A stretch of 64,000 nucleotides of DNA from Scatophagus argus (lineage: Eukaryota; Chordata; Actinopteri; Scatophagidae). Position numbers and translations under genes: made by a program. The stretch covers positions 7,932,862 to 7,996,861 of the forward strand of contig NC_058510.1 of the NCBI RefSeq assembly GCF_020382885.2. The letters run 5' to 3'. The notes beneath the pieces are model-generated. The model was not told the DNA's origin. It did not search any database and saw only the letters and a list, made by a program, of their open reading frames with translations. This document shows positions 51,540 through 64,000 of the stretch, in pieces. Position 1 is the first letter of the stretch. Each line of letters begins with the position of its first letter.

Positions 51540-53580
51540 AATTGATCAGCTATTTGCTATGAATATGATTACAATATGTGAAAATGATTTATTGTGGTAA
51601 TGAAAAAAATGCAAAACAGTTGAAAATATTTGACTGCTGGCAAACCACAAGGCACTTTGTATTTAGTGCTACATTGTCTACCCCTGCCTTGGGTTTTTTA
51701 TAGCCACTGTTGGTCCACGCCAACTCCACTCCACACAGCCCACTTCTCACTTAACATGTCCTCTTGGGCTGCAGCACTTAGCAACACATTCTCTCTGCCA
51801 GAATAGGAAGACTCAATATCACCTAAATCACGGAAGAGACGGAGCAGTTCTCCACAGGAAACATTTAGTCGACGCACATTTCAGTTATATATTCCCTTAA
51901 AAGGTTTGGTCTTTTCACACTCAGGGGGTATGAAATATAAATAATTTGATATTTAAACAAAAAAAATCCAAAATTAAAAGTGAGATAATGTAAGAGGAGA
52001 AGAATGGCACTGAACAACCATCGAAAAGAGCATCATCATATTAAGATACGGTTAGAGCGCTAACACTGGGCGGCCACTCAACATCCGCAGAGCTTTCTGC
52101 AAGTACTCATGCATGAATATAATGTTTCAGCAGTTTATAACTGTAGCCTGCAGTGATCCTTTGATTATTGATTATTCAATTAGGCAGAATGTGCTGAGTG
52201 AGCATTTTTAAAGCTGCGCTCACATTAGCTAACGCATTTTCACTCTGTGTTGCGTGGGTGAGTGCAGCTCTCATCAGCGGGAACGGTCCTAACATAAGCA
52301 GGTAAAGAGGAAAACGTACAGTGTAGTCGTGCAGTGAATTATTTTAACACATTACCTACAAGTACAACACACTTTTGGTATATTTATGTAGAGTTGTGTA
52401 CTTACATTATCCCTAATGTTTCCAACAATGTTGAGGCCCAGAGAAATTTTTATTCAGTGTAAAGCTGCGTTTCATTTGGCCGCTTGAGTGTCGCTATAAC
52501 CTCCAGGCGAGAGTGTGAGGAAGGAGGTCGGCAAACATGACTAAACATAACGGGAATAAAGCTTTAAGACTTCACCTTGCCTGAGTCACAGCAGATGGAT
52601 TTTTCATCTATAATGTTTAACAATGAAGACAACGATTCCCATGGCCCCACACTGCTTCACTACATCATTAAGCTACATCTTTTCATCTTTTGATTCATTG
52701 TTTCCACCAAGCAGTGAAAATTAGGCAACAAGCTGTGTGTTTAATTACGGGAGCAGTAACTAAATTAGCAACTAAATCAGCTAACCCTCACCTTAGTCAC
52801 TGTTGCCGTGCCTGTCAGACTTTCCTTTCTGCATAGCAAATATTCACATATTCAAAGAATTAGGTTGCACACTTTTAGGGCTAACAAATGTAGTAAATTT
52901 AGCAAGAAGAAATCGACCAAAGCAGGCTGTCCATTGGCGTTTTTGTTGTTGTTGTTTTACTATAACCCTCACAGACTGTAGTTAGTCAACAATGTGCTCC
53001 TTGGCCTTCGTGGCCTCTTCAATCCGTTCCTTACACGTTTGCTTTAGCAGTTTTGGGTTTGGGAAAAAATACACCACTCTTTAAATGCTGAGAATCCTTC
53101 TCACTAGATTCGCATGCATACTGCTTCAGCATGCTGAGAGAGCCAGAGCTCGACAGGCCTGCAGTGCCTGGTTACAACAATAGCTGCTCAGGGCAGGCGG
53201 TTAGTGAACTGTGAATTAAACAAAATAAAATATACAAAGAAAGTTACTGACAAAAAGAAACAGCTTGATCACAGTGGATGCAAACATTAAATGAATACAG
53301 AAAATGTTTAATTAATATATCAATAAATTATTACAAGTAAAACAGATGTGTGACTGGAGGTGCTTTCCTAGCATGGCTAGTTTGTGTGTGTATGTGTGTG
53401 AGCGCGCGCGTGCGTGCGTGCGTGTGTGCGTGTGTGTCTTTTAATGTTCAGTTGTGTTTAGCCGATGTGCATGTGAGTCATTTGTCATCATCAAGGGAGG
53501 AAGGAGCTGCCAGACAGAGGCCAATCAAACGTTCATCACAGCACTCTGTTTCACAGGAAATGTATGCACGAGGCACCAAA
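51540..53580. other. non-coding stretch
   Basis: No gene recognised. The part around 52,030-52,800 has scattered CpG and phrases such as TAACTAAATTAGCAACTAAA that may belong to a degraded MITE or SINE, but I cannot name a family. A TG/CG-rich microsatellite ends the stretch. Confidence 0.4.
53384..53438. repeat. compound TG/CG microsatellite
   Basis: Mixed (TG)n, (CG)n and (CGTG)n alternating purine-pyrimidine run, a sequence type able to adopt Z-DNA. Confidence 0.85.
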
Positions 53581-53590
53581 GCTCACACAA

Positions 53591-53775
53591 GCACATGATA
53601 ATGTCCAAAGCAGAGAGCTCATCATCAGTCTATAGTTGCTTTGTGTGCATCAGCAGCACTGCGTGAAACCAGTGTGCGCCGCATGCAGAGAGGTATATGT
53701 TAAACCTCCTGGCATACATTGTGGCTTTAGCACAGCATCAGCCTCTGGTACTTGCGAGTATGAGATAAACCCCAC
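53591..53775 (+). repeat. duplicated coding-like cassette, copy B
   Basis: Pairs with 56,250-56,420. In one + strand frame both copies read a Cys-containing segment, here CVKPVCAACREVYVKPPG then HCGFSTASASGTCEYE. Most nucleotide differences between copies fall at third codon positions. In this copy the frame has a stop just upstream (TAG at about 53,634) and runs on to a stop at 53,828. No splice donor is seen at the end of the similarity. It could be a dispersed repeat of coding origin, a duplicated exon, or a pseudogene pair. I do not recognise the family. Confidence 0.55.
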
Positions 53776-54506
53776 TGCTCACACAGATCCTGTTTTCCTG
53801 CTGTGCGTTTTTGCTTCCAAGCCTTATTAGATGGCAATTTTCCCTGACAGTGCTGCTAGTGGTAAAAATAATCAAACGAGCCACATCCTTCATGTTTTCT
53901 TTGTTTCTTAACCTTCAATAACCTCGTCAAACATTTGAGAGGAAAGTCCAAGAGACGTCCATGCGTCATGACTGCCGGCGATAACGCAGCCATCCTCACG
54001 AGAGTATCAACTCAACAGCGAGAATCAAATCCTCCTTTCCCCCAACACGTTATCATGTGCCAACACCTTCCACCTTGCGTCCAATTGCTGTTAAAGTGTC
54101 ACTGCATAAGTGTAGCCTTCTCAGGCTTCACGCATCTGCCAGTTCTGCTTCGACTCCCCGAAAAAGTTCAAAAAAGAGCAACATGGTGTGCTGCGTGACT
54201 AAAAAACACCAGCTGTGTCGCTTAATTGAGATTCACAACGTAATTTAGAGCACCATATGTGGATTCATGTGTGTGTCTCCAGAGTGTACAGCATTATCAG
54301 TCACAGTCATCCGTGTGTGTCCGTCTCTCTGTAATTGTGAGACTCATCATTACTTCTCAGTATTGATTTAGAGCCTTAAACAGATCAATATTTCTTTAAT
54401 GTGGTTGGACAAATTTCATTCCTCACCGAACACAGTGAGACGTTAACAATGTAGCGAGCAGGTGCTGTCAGGTGAAGAAAAGCAGGTTTTCTTGGATGAA
54501 TTGATG

Positions 54507-54540
54507 CAGATAGATAGATAGACATATATATAGATAGATT
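54507..54540. repeat. (GATA)n-like microsatellite
   Basis: AGATAGATAGATAGACATAT followed by more TAGA units. Confidence 0.75.
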
Positions 54541-54599
54541 AGCATCCTAGTGTTCTCCGCTCTGGTCAATAAATTCCGCTTAAATCCAGAGCTCTATTT

Positions 54600-55340
54600 C
54601 ATCAAATACATTTTTTCTTTTTTCTTTTTGCACCTCACGATGAGGTTTGTATCGTGTGAAAATATTTTAATGTATGAAACGCATAATGAGATTTTAGTGT
54701 TTCGTACCATTTTTATAGTTTTGTTTCAGAGGTTCAGCACATCTGCCTCCAGTTGAAATACTGGCTTTGTTGGAGCGACGATCATATATCGTTTCAATGA
54801 CAAATCCACAGCATAGTCTTTACTGTGTGAGTTATGAGCTCCTGGATGCAAAAATGTTTTATACAATTCAAATCGGCGGTAGTTCAGCTCAGCTGTGTGG
54901 AGGGTTTTTGTGTCTTTTTGTTTTTTCTTTGCAGTCTGCAACTTCACTGTGTTGGCTCAGCCTGATAAACTCACTTCATGATACCAAGCAGGACACAAAT
55001 GGACTTAAATTTGTTGGGTGCACACAAACACCACTTTCTAATGAATGCTAAGATTGTTCTGTATCTGCTAGATACCTAAAAGGGCAACTGTTTGCAAACC
55101 AGTTCCTCATATCAGCTTAAAAGATCATAACGTGAAACACAATGCTGTGTTGGAGCTTATTATGTTGCCTCCAAATGGCCCTAAAGCTCAGTTAATGCTG
55201 CTTTAAAAAGGTATACATTCAGGTACATGTTGTGTTATGGGTTTAGAAGTATTCTCTACGTGTATTTTTTTTTCATGTTGCAACACTAGATATTCAAATT
55301 ATTATTCATTAAATAATTTTTACTTTCCGCAATGAGGTTA
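54600..55340. other. non-coding stretch
   Basis: AT-rich, no gene recognised. Confidence 0.45.
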
Positions 55341-55349
55341 TTTTTTCAG

Positions 55350-55520
55350 TCCTGTTTGCGTGTTTGTCGGTTTGTCAGCAGGATTATGAAAAAACTTTCC
55401 CAACTGTCACTGTCCACCAACTTGGTGGAAAAGTGCAGCAAGGGCAATGGGAGAACTTTTGGAGTGAATCCAAATCATGGGGTGGATTCACTGACTTTTG
55501 CAGAAGGAGTTCGGCTCATT
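55350..55520 (+). repeat. fish dispersed repeat fragment
   Basis: GGTTTGTCAGCAGGATTATG and AAAAAACTT, then CCAACTTGGTGGAAAAGTGC and AATCCAAATCATGGGGTGGA, follow a repeat common in fish genomes whose usual form has the same order of phrases. It is a fragment without clear ends. Confidence 0.5.
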
Positions 55521-56249
55521 CCTCCCCACCTTCAGAGAGCAGCAGTAGTTTGAGAAGGCTGCACAGTGAATGAAGACAGGGTAGTGACAGCAAATCAGTG
55601 AATCAGAGAAAGAAAATGTTTTGTTTGTTTTTCTGATTGTTTCAGGGCATTTCTGTTCTGAAGCACAAATAAACACACCCACTCCACACAAAGCCCTGCA
55701 GGTAAGATACCACATTTTGTTTGGATTCAGACAAAGTGCACATCAGATAACAGACCTGCAGCTTTTTATACATCGATGACACAGAGACAGATGACAGAGA
55801 GATGAGAGATGGAGAGAGTCTAATGATTTACAGTCAGTTTGAACTTTAATCTCATCTGTTTAGTCCAAATTGTCCCCCTCAGTTGCAGCCACATTTGCAG
55901 CTCCACTGAATTCAAACAGAGGCTCTGCTCTTTGTTTACCCGTTGCCATGGTGAATCATTGTATCGGGACTCCATTGATTTTGCCTTTTCTAAATGAACT
56001 CAGAGATGATGATGATCAGAGATGAGCTGATTGAACTAATTCTGATCGGCTTTTGCTGAAATGGAAAACTCGTAGTTTACCATCTCAGGATGAGACAACC
56101 CACAGTTCAGACTGTTAAATGTGTTTTCTGAAACAGGCCCATAACCTACTGAAGAACTGCAACCCACGCAGCAGTGCGAAAAAGATCTTTCTGATATCTT
56201 TTTAGCCTTGCAAGTTGCTCAGTCTGTCAGTTGGTCTACAACACAGACA

Positions 56250-56420
56250 AACACATGATAATCATCAGTCCACACCTGCTTTGTGTGCATCCACGGTGGT
56301 GTGTAAAACCAGTTTGTGCCACATGCAACGACTCCACGGAGATATACACCAAACCTCCCGCCATGCATTATGGCTTCAGCACAGTATCAGCTTCTGGTAC
56401 GTGTGAATATGAAAACCCCC
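56250..56420 (+). repeat. duplicated coding-like cassette, copy A
   Basis: Partner of 53,591-53,775. The + strand frame reads CVKPVCATCNDSTEIYTKPP then HYGFSTVSASGTCEYE, within an open frame of 64 codons (56,231-56,425). A four-codon in-frame stretch (NDST) is absent or replaced in the other copy. The minus strand of this copy is also open over much of the cassette, so strand is not settled. No function assigned. Confidence 0.55.
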
Positions 56421-57890
56421 CCTGATGAACTGGACGCTCATTACTGTCTCACAAATTCATTACAACAACTAGCTTTAAATATCACTGCTCTCATATATTA
56501 AATAAATGGATATAAGTTAAATATTATATTACGTCAAGGCTCAAATTTCTCAATATGTATGCTAACACGGTAAACTGAAATTGACATTTTATCATTTTCC
56601 CTATGATAAATTGCAGTGCAGCCTCACAGAGCCTCTAGCGTGGCTGTGGACTAATCTTGTCTTCTGACAATAAATGTACCAAATGTTCCGGTGCGCCTTA
56701 AATGGCCGTGTGTGATGGTAAAGAGATTTTGTTTAATTGAGAGTGGAGGGTGAATGTCGAAATTATTTTGCCCCAAACATAACATATATTACATTCAGAG
56801 CTGATGGAGAATGTGACTCAGGAAGTAGAAGGGGGCATGATTTTTAAGTGAAGGGTGATATTTAAAAGATGTGCTCTTTTGCGCAGAGTAAGGGTCAAAC
56901 AAACAAACTGTGAAGAAACTGAATTATCCTCATTCATTTTATATATGTAAAGAAAGAAAACTGATGAATATTTTATAGCGCAATCTGAAATACTGTCATG
57001 GTGCTCTGGTTAACGTCTGGCATTGTCTGGCCATTTCAGATTGGAACTTGTTAAAACATATAAAAATCACAGACCCTGAACGTAGCAGAATTCCTTCATT
57101 CTGCATTCATTCCTATTTCTGTTCACAAAAAAAAAAATCTTCATTTATCCTGTTGAAGAAGCTTTTTTTTTTTTCCTCAGTACAAATGGCCTACGTGTAA
57201 AGAGCAGAGCAACATAAGAAAAGATAAAATACTCTAAGATGAAAAGGCAGGATATTCCTGACATCTGTCTCTACCTCTGAAAGGTTTAAGATGTTAAAAA
57301 TGCACATTTTCACTGTAACTTTCACATCTCAGAGAAAAAGATCCATCTGCTCTCTCTCTCTGCTCTCTCTCGTTTTTTTTTTTTTGAACACAAAAGCCAA
57401 AATACAAATACAAACTGATGCAGAATATACACAAATATTTGTCAGGGATAAAAGAAAAATTCATGAGACGGAGAGGCTGAAGATACAAAAATATAAAATA
57501 TTGACTCCAAAGCAAAGCAGATATCTGTGTCAGCTCTAATAAGGCCGTTTGATGTGATTAACTGCAGGGCAATTATCGATCTTTTCCAGACTCTACATCT
57601 ATCATGAAGAGCTGGTTAAATTTTAGATTTTATTCATGTCTGGTATATTTTAACAAAAAGTTTTTTAATTATTCTCTTGACTGCACCACAACTTAAATAA
57701 GAACATTCAGGTTGATGTGTTGCTACAGAAAACATTGTTATGATAAAAATCTTACGTTCTCTGACAAAGTACCTCGGTAGGTTTTAAAGTGTTATTCAGC
57801 GTTAAGTGGTGCACTGCTGGTCTGTGTGCAAATGCTGAGGGCACTGAGGCACCACAACTTCTGTGCTTTCTCACTCAGGGTCACAAACAT

Positions 57891-57919
<29 letters not shown>
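57891..57919. repeat. (CA)n microsatellite
   Basis: About fourteen CA units. Confidence 0.9.
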
Positions 57920-57922
<3 letters not shown>

Positions 57923-60395
57923 TCACTACTGCCACCAGCACAAATACAGACTCCTCAAAGAGTCCAGCTCACTGCCTCCTCCAAGTGTTTATTTGCTTCA
58001 CACCAGATCGAGGTGCCAGAAAAGACACAATCTGCTCTTCTTATGTGAGTAAATGCAGAACACCCGGAGACATTTTCACCTCAGGTTCTCCCTCTTGGTC
58101 ACCACGGTCAATAAAAGCACATAAATTTCTACATATTTTTCCAGGCTTCATTGGCTCGCACATTCTGTGATTTAGGAAAGCCACTAAGTTCTTCACCGTG
58201 CTTTGGAAACAAATATCATTTGACTGTGACTGTTGAATGAAGTCCACCAGGTCCTGATTGGCTTACAGCACCACCTCTTCTAACGTTTTGAATGGAGCCA
58301 AACATGTCATGAAGAGGTGGTTAAAATTCAACCCCTTACATTTACCCACTGAAACTCATGCATTGTACGCATGAATAGCTATTTTCCCTTCCCACGATGT
58401 CTTTCTTTGCATAAAAGGGTGTAGGTGTCCTCCTCGTTTACGCCGGCATGCTGTGCCTGTCTGCTCTCCAGCACAATCATCACAAAAAACACAAGAAAAA
58501 AATCGTGCACTAGATGGACTAAAATAGATGGATTCCACAGTCTAGCAGCGAATGAATCAAAGGCAGTGAGCTCGAGATAATCATAGCAAGGCACTCTGTG
58601 GAGACATCAAAAGTAGAATCTTTTTGCACCTGCCAGTGTCTGTTTGGTGTGCGTCAGGGTTGGCTGACTCACCATGGGAAACAGCACTACACCTCCTATC
58701 CTGAGGGGACCCTGACACAAACACCAGATGACTGATGCCTCTGTGCACACAACAAGACTGTTTTCTCAGGTCTTATCTGTAAGCATCTTGTTTCTCGAGG
58801 ATGGGGGTGACATGAGACGCAGAGGGCAACATATGGGAATGAAAACTCATATTATTAGCTGAGGTGATGTGTTGCAGTGTTTCATCCATATAGTGTGATG
58901 TCTTCAATCCTGAACACACAATCATGCAAGGCGAGATGGAAAGTGACCTCTCACATGATCTCTGACATGTTACCTTGGTTTTGTCTTTTGGGAGTTTCAG
59001 ACACAAATCTATGAAGCCTGTTGCTTGTGCGTGAAGAAGTATTGACTTATCTCTGGATTCATTTCATGGTTTGTTTTAGTCGTACAGCTCCTCTTGTTCT
59101 ACTCTGTTCTGTTCTTAGGCTTGTGTTAAAGTTGAAAGGCATATGGAGACATGTATTTGTCCAAGGACGTGCTAAATTGAAAATTATAATACGAAACTCT
59201 GCTGTTTAATTCAAACATTCCAAATTAGTAACATAATACAACACATTGAATTGTCAGATTGTTAACTGAAAGTATTTTATGTTTACTGGTTAAAATCTAA
59301 AATGGTTTATAAGATACAACATAGCAAAGCAAAGCAAATATAAAAAATAAATGGCTGTAAAGATACTATGGCAGCTGGCTGGCAGCGAAATAATCTCAAA
59401 TATCACAATTTGAATTAAAAGTAGGTCTTTCAGAAACATTTTTGCTGTATTTCTTAAAAGATTCTTAACATTCTGTCAGCAGTCAGTAAATCAAGGGCTG
59501 TGATAAAAAATAAAGAGTACAGAAAAGAATCCAGTCTCTGTGGCCTGTCATAGGCTCATTTCAGTCGGACAGAATGAAACGACTGGACAGCCTACCTGTG
59601 TGTCTTCCTGTGTACCTGTCTATCCATGCGTCTGTGAACGAATGGCTTTCCCTGGATACAAAAGGAATAAAAAAAAATTGCAATCTGCAAATATCTAAAA
59701 CCATCCGACAAACATGGTGGAGTAAAAACATACAAGAGTTTCCTTTGAAATGTTGGGGAGTAAAAGTAGAAATCAGCATAAAATCGAAATGGTCAAGTAA
59801 AGTAAAAGTACATTGAATTTTGTATTTAAGTACAGTCCTTTGTCACACTCCAGCTCTGAATGCACTATATTTTGAATACAAAAATACAGTTACATACAAG
59901 TGCACGTGCAGAAGCTACAATTCAAACAGGGTGAGCTTATTTCCATCAAAGTGTTACTAAAACTCTAATACAGGATGTCTGTTTGCATCCTGCTGCAGTT
60001 GACCTCCTTGGCACTGATGCACATTCGGCTCTCTGCAGCACCGAGCCTGCTTTGAGGCAAGACAACTGACACGTGAAAAAAAAAAATACCGCATCCAATT
60101 GCAAAATATTATTGTCAAACCTCTGAGTGAAAAGCTCTGATTTTAATTAGCAGGGTATTACTATCGTGCAGAACTTTATTTGAAAATTTCCAGTGGCTGT
60201 TCTTTAACACGTTTAATTTCCCTGATCATTTAATAACCTCTGCATTGATTAAAGAGCATAATCATCTTTGCTCTCTTATAATCTATTAAAGCAGAATCAG
60301 TCATTTCCTCCAACGTTTTTCTTCTCAAGTACTTCTGTGGCACTGACGACATCGCTCAGCTCATTTTTCCTTCTGTTTGCTTGGGATTATTAATG

Positions 60396-60442
60396 ACAGA
60401 CAGACAGACAGACACCCACACACACACACACACACACACACA
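60396..60442. repeat. compound (ACAG)n-(CA)n microsatellite
   Basis: Four ACAG-type units, a short CCC interruption, then about thirteen CA units. Confidence 0.9.
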
Positions 60443-63400
60443 ATGTAACTACCCTGTGAGCCTGAACTGGTACATTTCTCTTCATGTACATTCATTTGCC
60501 TCAAGTGAGTGTCAAACGTAACACATCAGGGTCTCTATTTGACTTGCCGCATTTAAATTCCACCTTCAGGGTTTTACGAACCAAAAGAGATTCTCCTCGG
60601 CTCGACTCACGGGCACTCAGGCGTTGATGAAAGTCGTGCCCCTTTCAGAGTCTCGCAGCAGTGTGGCACGGTGTGACTTATCAGTGAAACATAAAGAAAA
60701 AATGTGAAGCTCTCGGTTTTGAAATCATTCGTTCTTGCCCAGCATGAAAATTTAAATGAGTTTCTATAGATTTTGTGACAATTTATGTAAGTAAGAGCTG
60801 ATGGAAAAGTAAAAAAAAAAAGAATAATTAAAAAAAAGCTTTACATTTTAGATACTCATAAGTGATTTTCACTTGATCAATATTATAGTCTGGTCATGTT
60901 GTGGTGGGATATTTTCCTACTCGAAGTGTGGTGACGTCAAGAAGACCCACTTGACAGTCAAAATAGGGTTTTTGATATGTATATTCATTGAAATTATCAT
61001 CCTTGTCTCACTATCCCATGATTTCATTATCTGCAATTAGATGAAAAGAGAACTTTCACAATAATTGCCTGCAATTATTGGCTAGCCGCCGCCCATTAGC
61101 ATTTTGCTTGTTTCATGATTTAAAAGTGCCCTGTAAATCCTCAATTGTGAAAAACCTACCAGGAACAATTACCTTTAAAGGGATGATAATGACAGACTAA
61201 GTAGAAAACAATTTACCTGCTCCTGCAAAAACAGCACAGTCGTGGATCGCTTCGAGAGGAAAAATGGACACATCTTATTTTCCAGTAAATGCATCAAAAC
61301 AGGGCTCCTGTGGCTGAACCTAAGCTTGCATTGATTAAAACAATACGTAAGAAAAAGGTGAGACTTTAGCAATAGCAGTGGACTATATGAGTATGCCTTT
61401 AAAGCATGTCATCCCTGTCAAGTGAAATTCGTTCACAGGTAATATGCACTCTAGAGGCAGCACTGGAACAGAGAGTCACTTTTCTCTGACCTGCTCAGGC
61501 CACCAGATGAGTTATCGACAAACACGCCTGTCACCTCGCTGAATCCTGCAGGAATCTTTCAAGGCAGTTTAAAATAGTGACCAAATTTAATCAACAGGAT
61601 TCATATTCTTTTTTCACGACAGCACGGGTTAAAGATGGAAAATGTGTGTTAATGTGCATAAATCCTAAATACAAACTGTTTCTTATTAACGTGTAACCAA
61701 AATCAGGATATTTTTCCAACCTTAACCAACGTGAATCCTTTTGATTACGCGTTGTGACTGTTTCTCACACTGAAAATATGCTTTCCTAAGCTTAATTAAA
61801 GTATTTTTGTTTCTCAAACCGAACCACAAATGGGATTCAAACCCTGGAATCGGGTGTGAGTGTCCTGTCTGTTGTGCACCTACCATCCACCCCAATAACC
61901 TCAGGGTTTGTAAATGCACATTCATTCAGTTATGGAAACACAGTGAAGGCATGAGAGACTTTCTTGTGCTGTGCTGAGAGTCCCGAAACTGATTAAACAT
62001 CCATATTCATGTACTCAAATAGGTTGTATGTCGTCATTATTTCACAAACTGCCACAAATCTCCTAAAATGAGCTGAGGGAGATCCAGTCTCTGAATTGAA
62101 AATGTCTGCTTCCACTTAAACAGAAATTTAAAAAACAACTTTTGAACAAAGACATTCTTTGCCTTCCTAATTTCCATTTTATGGTACAGCAGCAAGCATA
62201 CAAATGTTTAATTAACTTGTGTATTAGATGTCTGTGCATCTCTGAGAGTTTGCAGTGGGGTGTAAAATTCAAATTACTGTCAAAGTGCAAAAGATGTTGT
62301 TTTTTTTTTGTTTGTTTGTTTTTTTCACAAAGGTCTCAGAGAAACTGAAGCTGAAGGATGTGTGTTTTTTGTTCTGGTGCCATAGCAACACAGTCTTGCA
62401 TCTATTGTGGAAATGATGAGACGCACTTACGTCACCTGACTTAATTCTCCAGTGAGATTATTATCTAAAATGCTAAGAAGCTGATGTACCACCTCACTCT
62501 CAAACAGACTGTAAACCTGTGATCTTACAGCCTGAAAAGTGGATCATGTGGTTGGAAGAATATCAAACCGGGAGAAAATGGAAGGGAGAAAACCCGGTTT
62601 CACGTGGCCTTTTCTTGACTGTTATGTGGGTGCCATCTGCTGGTTAATGTTGGGCAAAATGAGATGCTTTACTGGATTCTACCACTGGGAGGACAGTGGG
62701 GGTTAAACAGATCAGATTTGGGCTTCAAAACAACACAATTACTTGAAAAAAACCAACCATAAAATGCCGTGTCCAGGAGTGTTTGCAACTGACTTTTCCT
62801 TTTTGAGATAAAGTCTTTTATCTTTGTCGCTAAAGCCATACCTTCTCCAGCACTATCGCTGTTACGACAGATCGACCGTACATCCTGCCGCCTTTGTCTT
62901 ATAGTCACCCTGCAATAAATGCTGGCCTTTATCAGTGATTCAAACAAGTATAACAACAACATGTGTCTCTGAATGGGAACACTGTAGAGAGAGATGGCAT
63001 AACTAGTTCAAATGTAATAAAAAGTCCCCCTCACTGAGTTAAGTAGTAATACATGAATCACATTATGACCTCGTAAGGTGAATATGGAGTGTTTTTAAGT
63101 GAATATGTCCAACAATACTGCTTAATAATGAGCTGATTATGAAGAATGAAGGTTGTGATAATAGCTCAAGCTAATGGTACCATGTCATTTATCCAGCAAC
63201 TTCCTACATTAATAGCTTTCACTACACAGTAAAGGTGACATTTTGACAAGTCATGAAAATATCCCTTATGCGGCGTATTCATAATATGCTGTGTTTAATT
63301 TATGTTCGGGAGCTGACCTGACCTGTTTTATCAGTGTTGGATTTTATGGAGGACAGTCAGTTAGTGTGTGATTTCTTTAAGCACGATTCTCAAACTATAA

Positions 63401-64000
63401 AGGATGATAACACTCAGTCAGCATCATGAATGAGCACTTTTCTTTTCTATTTCTTCAATAGCTGAGTGAACTTTTTGAGTCACACTCATTCAACCCTTTC
63501 TGTCCAAACGAAATGCTTGTTCGCAACCACAAGCAAGTACTATTAGCTTCTTTTTTTATTAGCCTCTTTTTTTTACTCAGAAGCCACTAAAAATATGATT
63601 TGTCAAAGGATACTATTAGAGAATATCTTTTATGCTTTGCGATAGACCTTAAATTAATGTCACTCCAGAATCCGTGGACTGGCAGCACCGTGGCGCAAGG
63701 CTGAAGAAACGACTTAAAACAAAAGAAAATCACGTGCTTACGATGCATCAAGGCTTCATCTGTGACAAGTGCAGGCAAGGCCAACAAGGACAATGGAGGG
63801 TCAGTTGTGCGGGACACACTGTTCAAATCTCCAGCCAATACTGTGACTTCCATAATCACATGACGTCAGTGAGTCTTTGGCTGTTAGATGTGGCACAATC
63901 AAACCACGTCTAGCAGCCAATTAAGGTTTTGGTCTGAGGGACAATCAGCTTAGACTCATGCACTGGTGTGAACTTTTCTCCGTCGACTTCTGCCTCAACT

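Larger units (their letters stand above)
56430..64000. other. non-coding stretch to the window end
   Basis: No supported gene over 7.5 kb. It contains AC microsatellites at 57,891-57,919 and 60,417-60,442, a T-run near 57,371, and AT-rich blocks around 60,140-60,310 and 61,030-61,190 that have the look of conserved non-coding elements. Open frames are short and without domains. Confidence 0.45.

Noticed and set aside
63674..63913. 79-codon frame with CDKCRQGQQGQW near the window end
   Set aside because: A single Cys pair and a Gln-rich run are not enough to call a zinc finger, and no splice support was seen.

Overview
The window reads as vertebrate, most likely teleost fish, chromosomal DNA. 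It is AT-leaning, gene-poor and intron-bearing, with canonical GT-AG splice sites, CA/TG and TCTA microsatellites, and a mixed load of decayed fish-type transposable elements (Tc1-like DNA transposons, a tRNA-derived SINE, L2-type and L1/Tx1-type LINEs, a Ty3/Gypsy-type LTR element). No bacterial-style operons or CRISPR arrays were seen. All calls come from reading the sequence by eye; no database search was possible.

Two protein-coding genes are well supported, both on the + strand. The first (about 13.58-16.43 kb) is a seven-exon gene for a 313-residue multi-pass membrane protein that resembles the TspO/MBR-like heptahelical family found in fish and invertebrates. The second (coding exons 35,240-35,947 and 40,628-40,960) is the serotonin receptor 5A gene htr5a, a 346-residue aminergic GPCR with one 4.7 kb intron inside cytoplasmic loop 3. 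A CpG-rich block at 31.6-31.9 kb ending in a strong splice donor is the best candidate for its promoter and 5' untranslated exon. A third, weaker gene signal is a CpG-rich minus-strand open exon at 2,005-2,357, with a signal-peptide-like N-terminus and a consensus donor.

Layout: 0-3 kb, possible minus-strand first exon and a Tc1 remnant; 3-13 kb, non-coding with a perfect 14-bp hairpin, a 36-bp exact duplication and a second Tc1 remnant; 13.5-16.6 kb, the TspO-like gene; 16.6-31.4 kb, non-coding with a SINE and a third Tc1 remnant; 31.5-41.5 kb, the htr5a locus, with a decayed Gypsy-type element inside its coding intron; 42.4-44.8 kb, an antisense L1/Tx1-type LINE carcass; 44.9-45.2 kb, a fish dispersed repeat; 50.3-51.5 kb, an L2-type LINE carcass; 53-57 kb, two diverged copies of a coding-like cassette of about 180 bp; 57-64 kb, non-coding with microsatellites and AT-rich blocks that could be conserved enhancers.

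The two genes show no evident functional link. The least explained signals are the duplicated cassette at 53.6/56.3 kb, whose differences concentrate at third codon positions, the minus-strand exon at 2 kb, and the hairpin at 4.05 kb.
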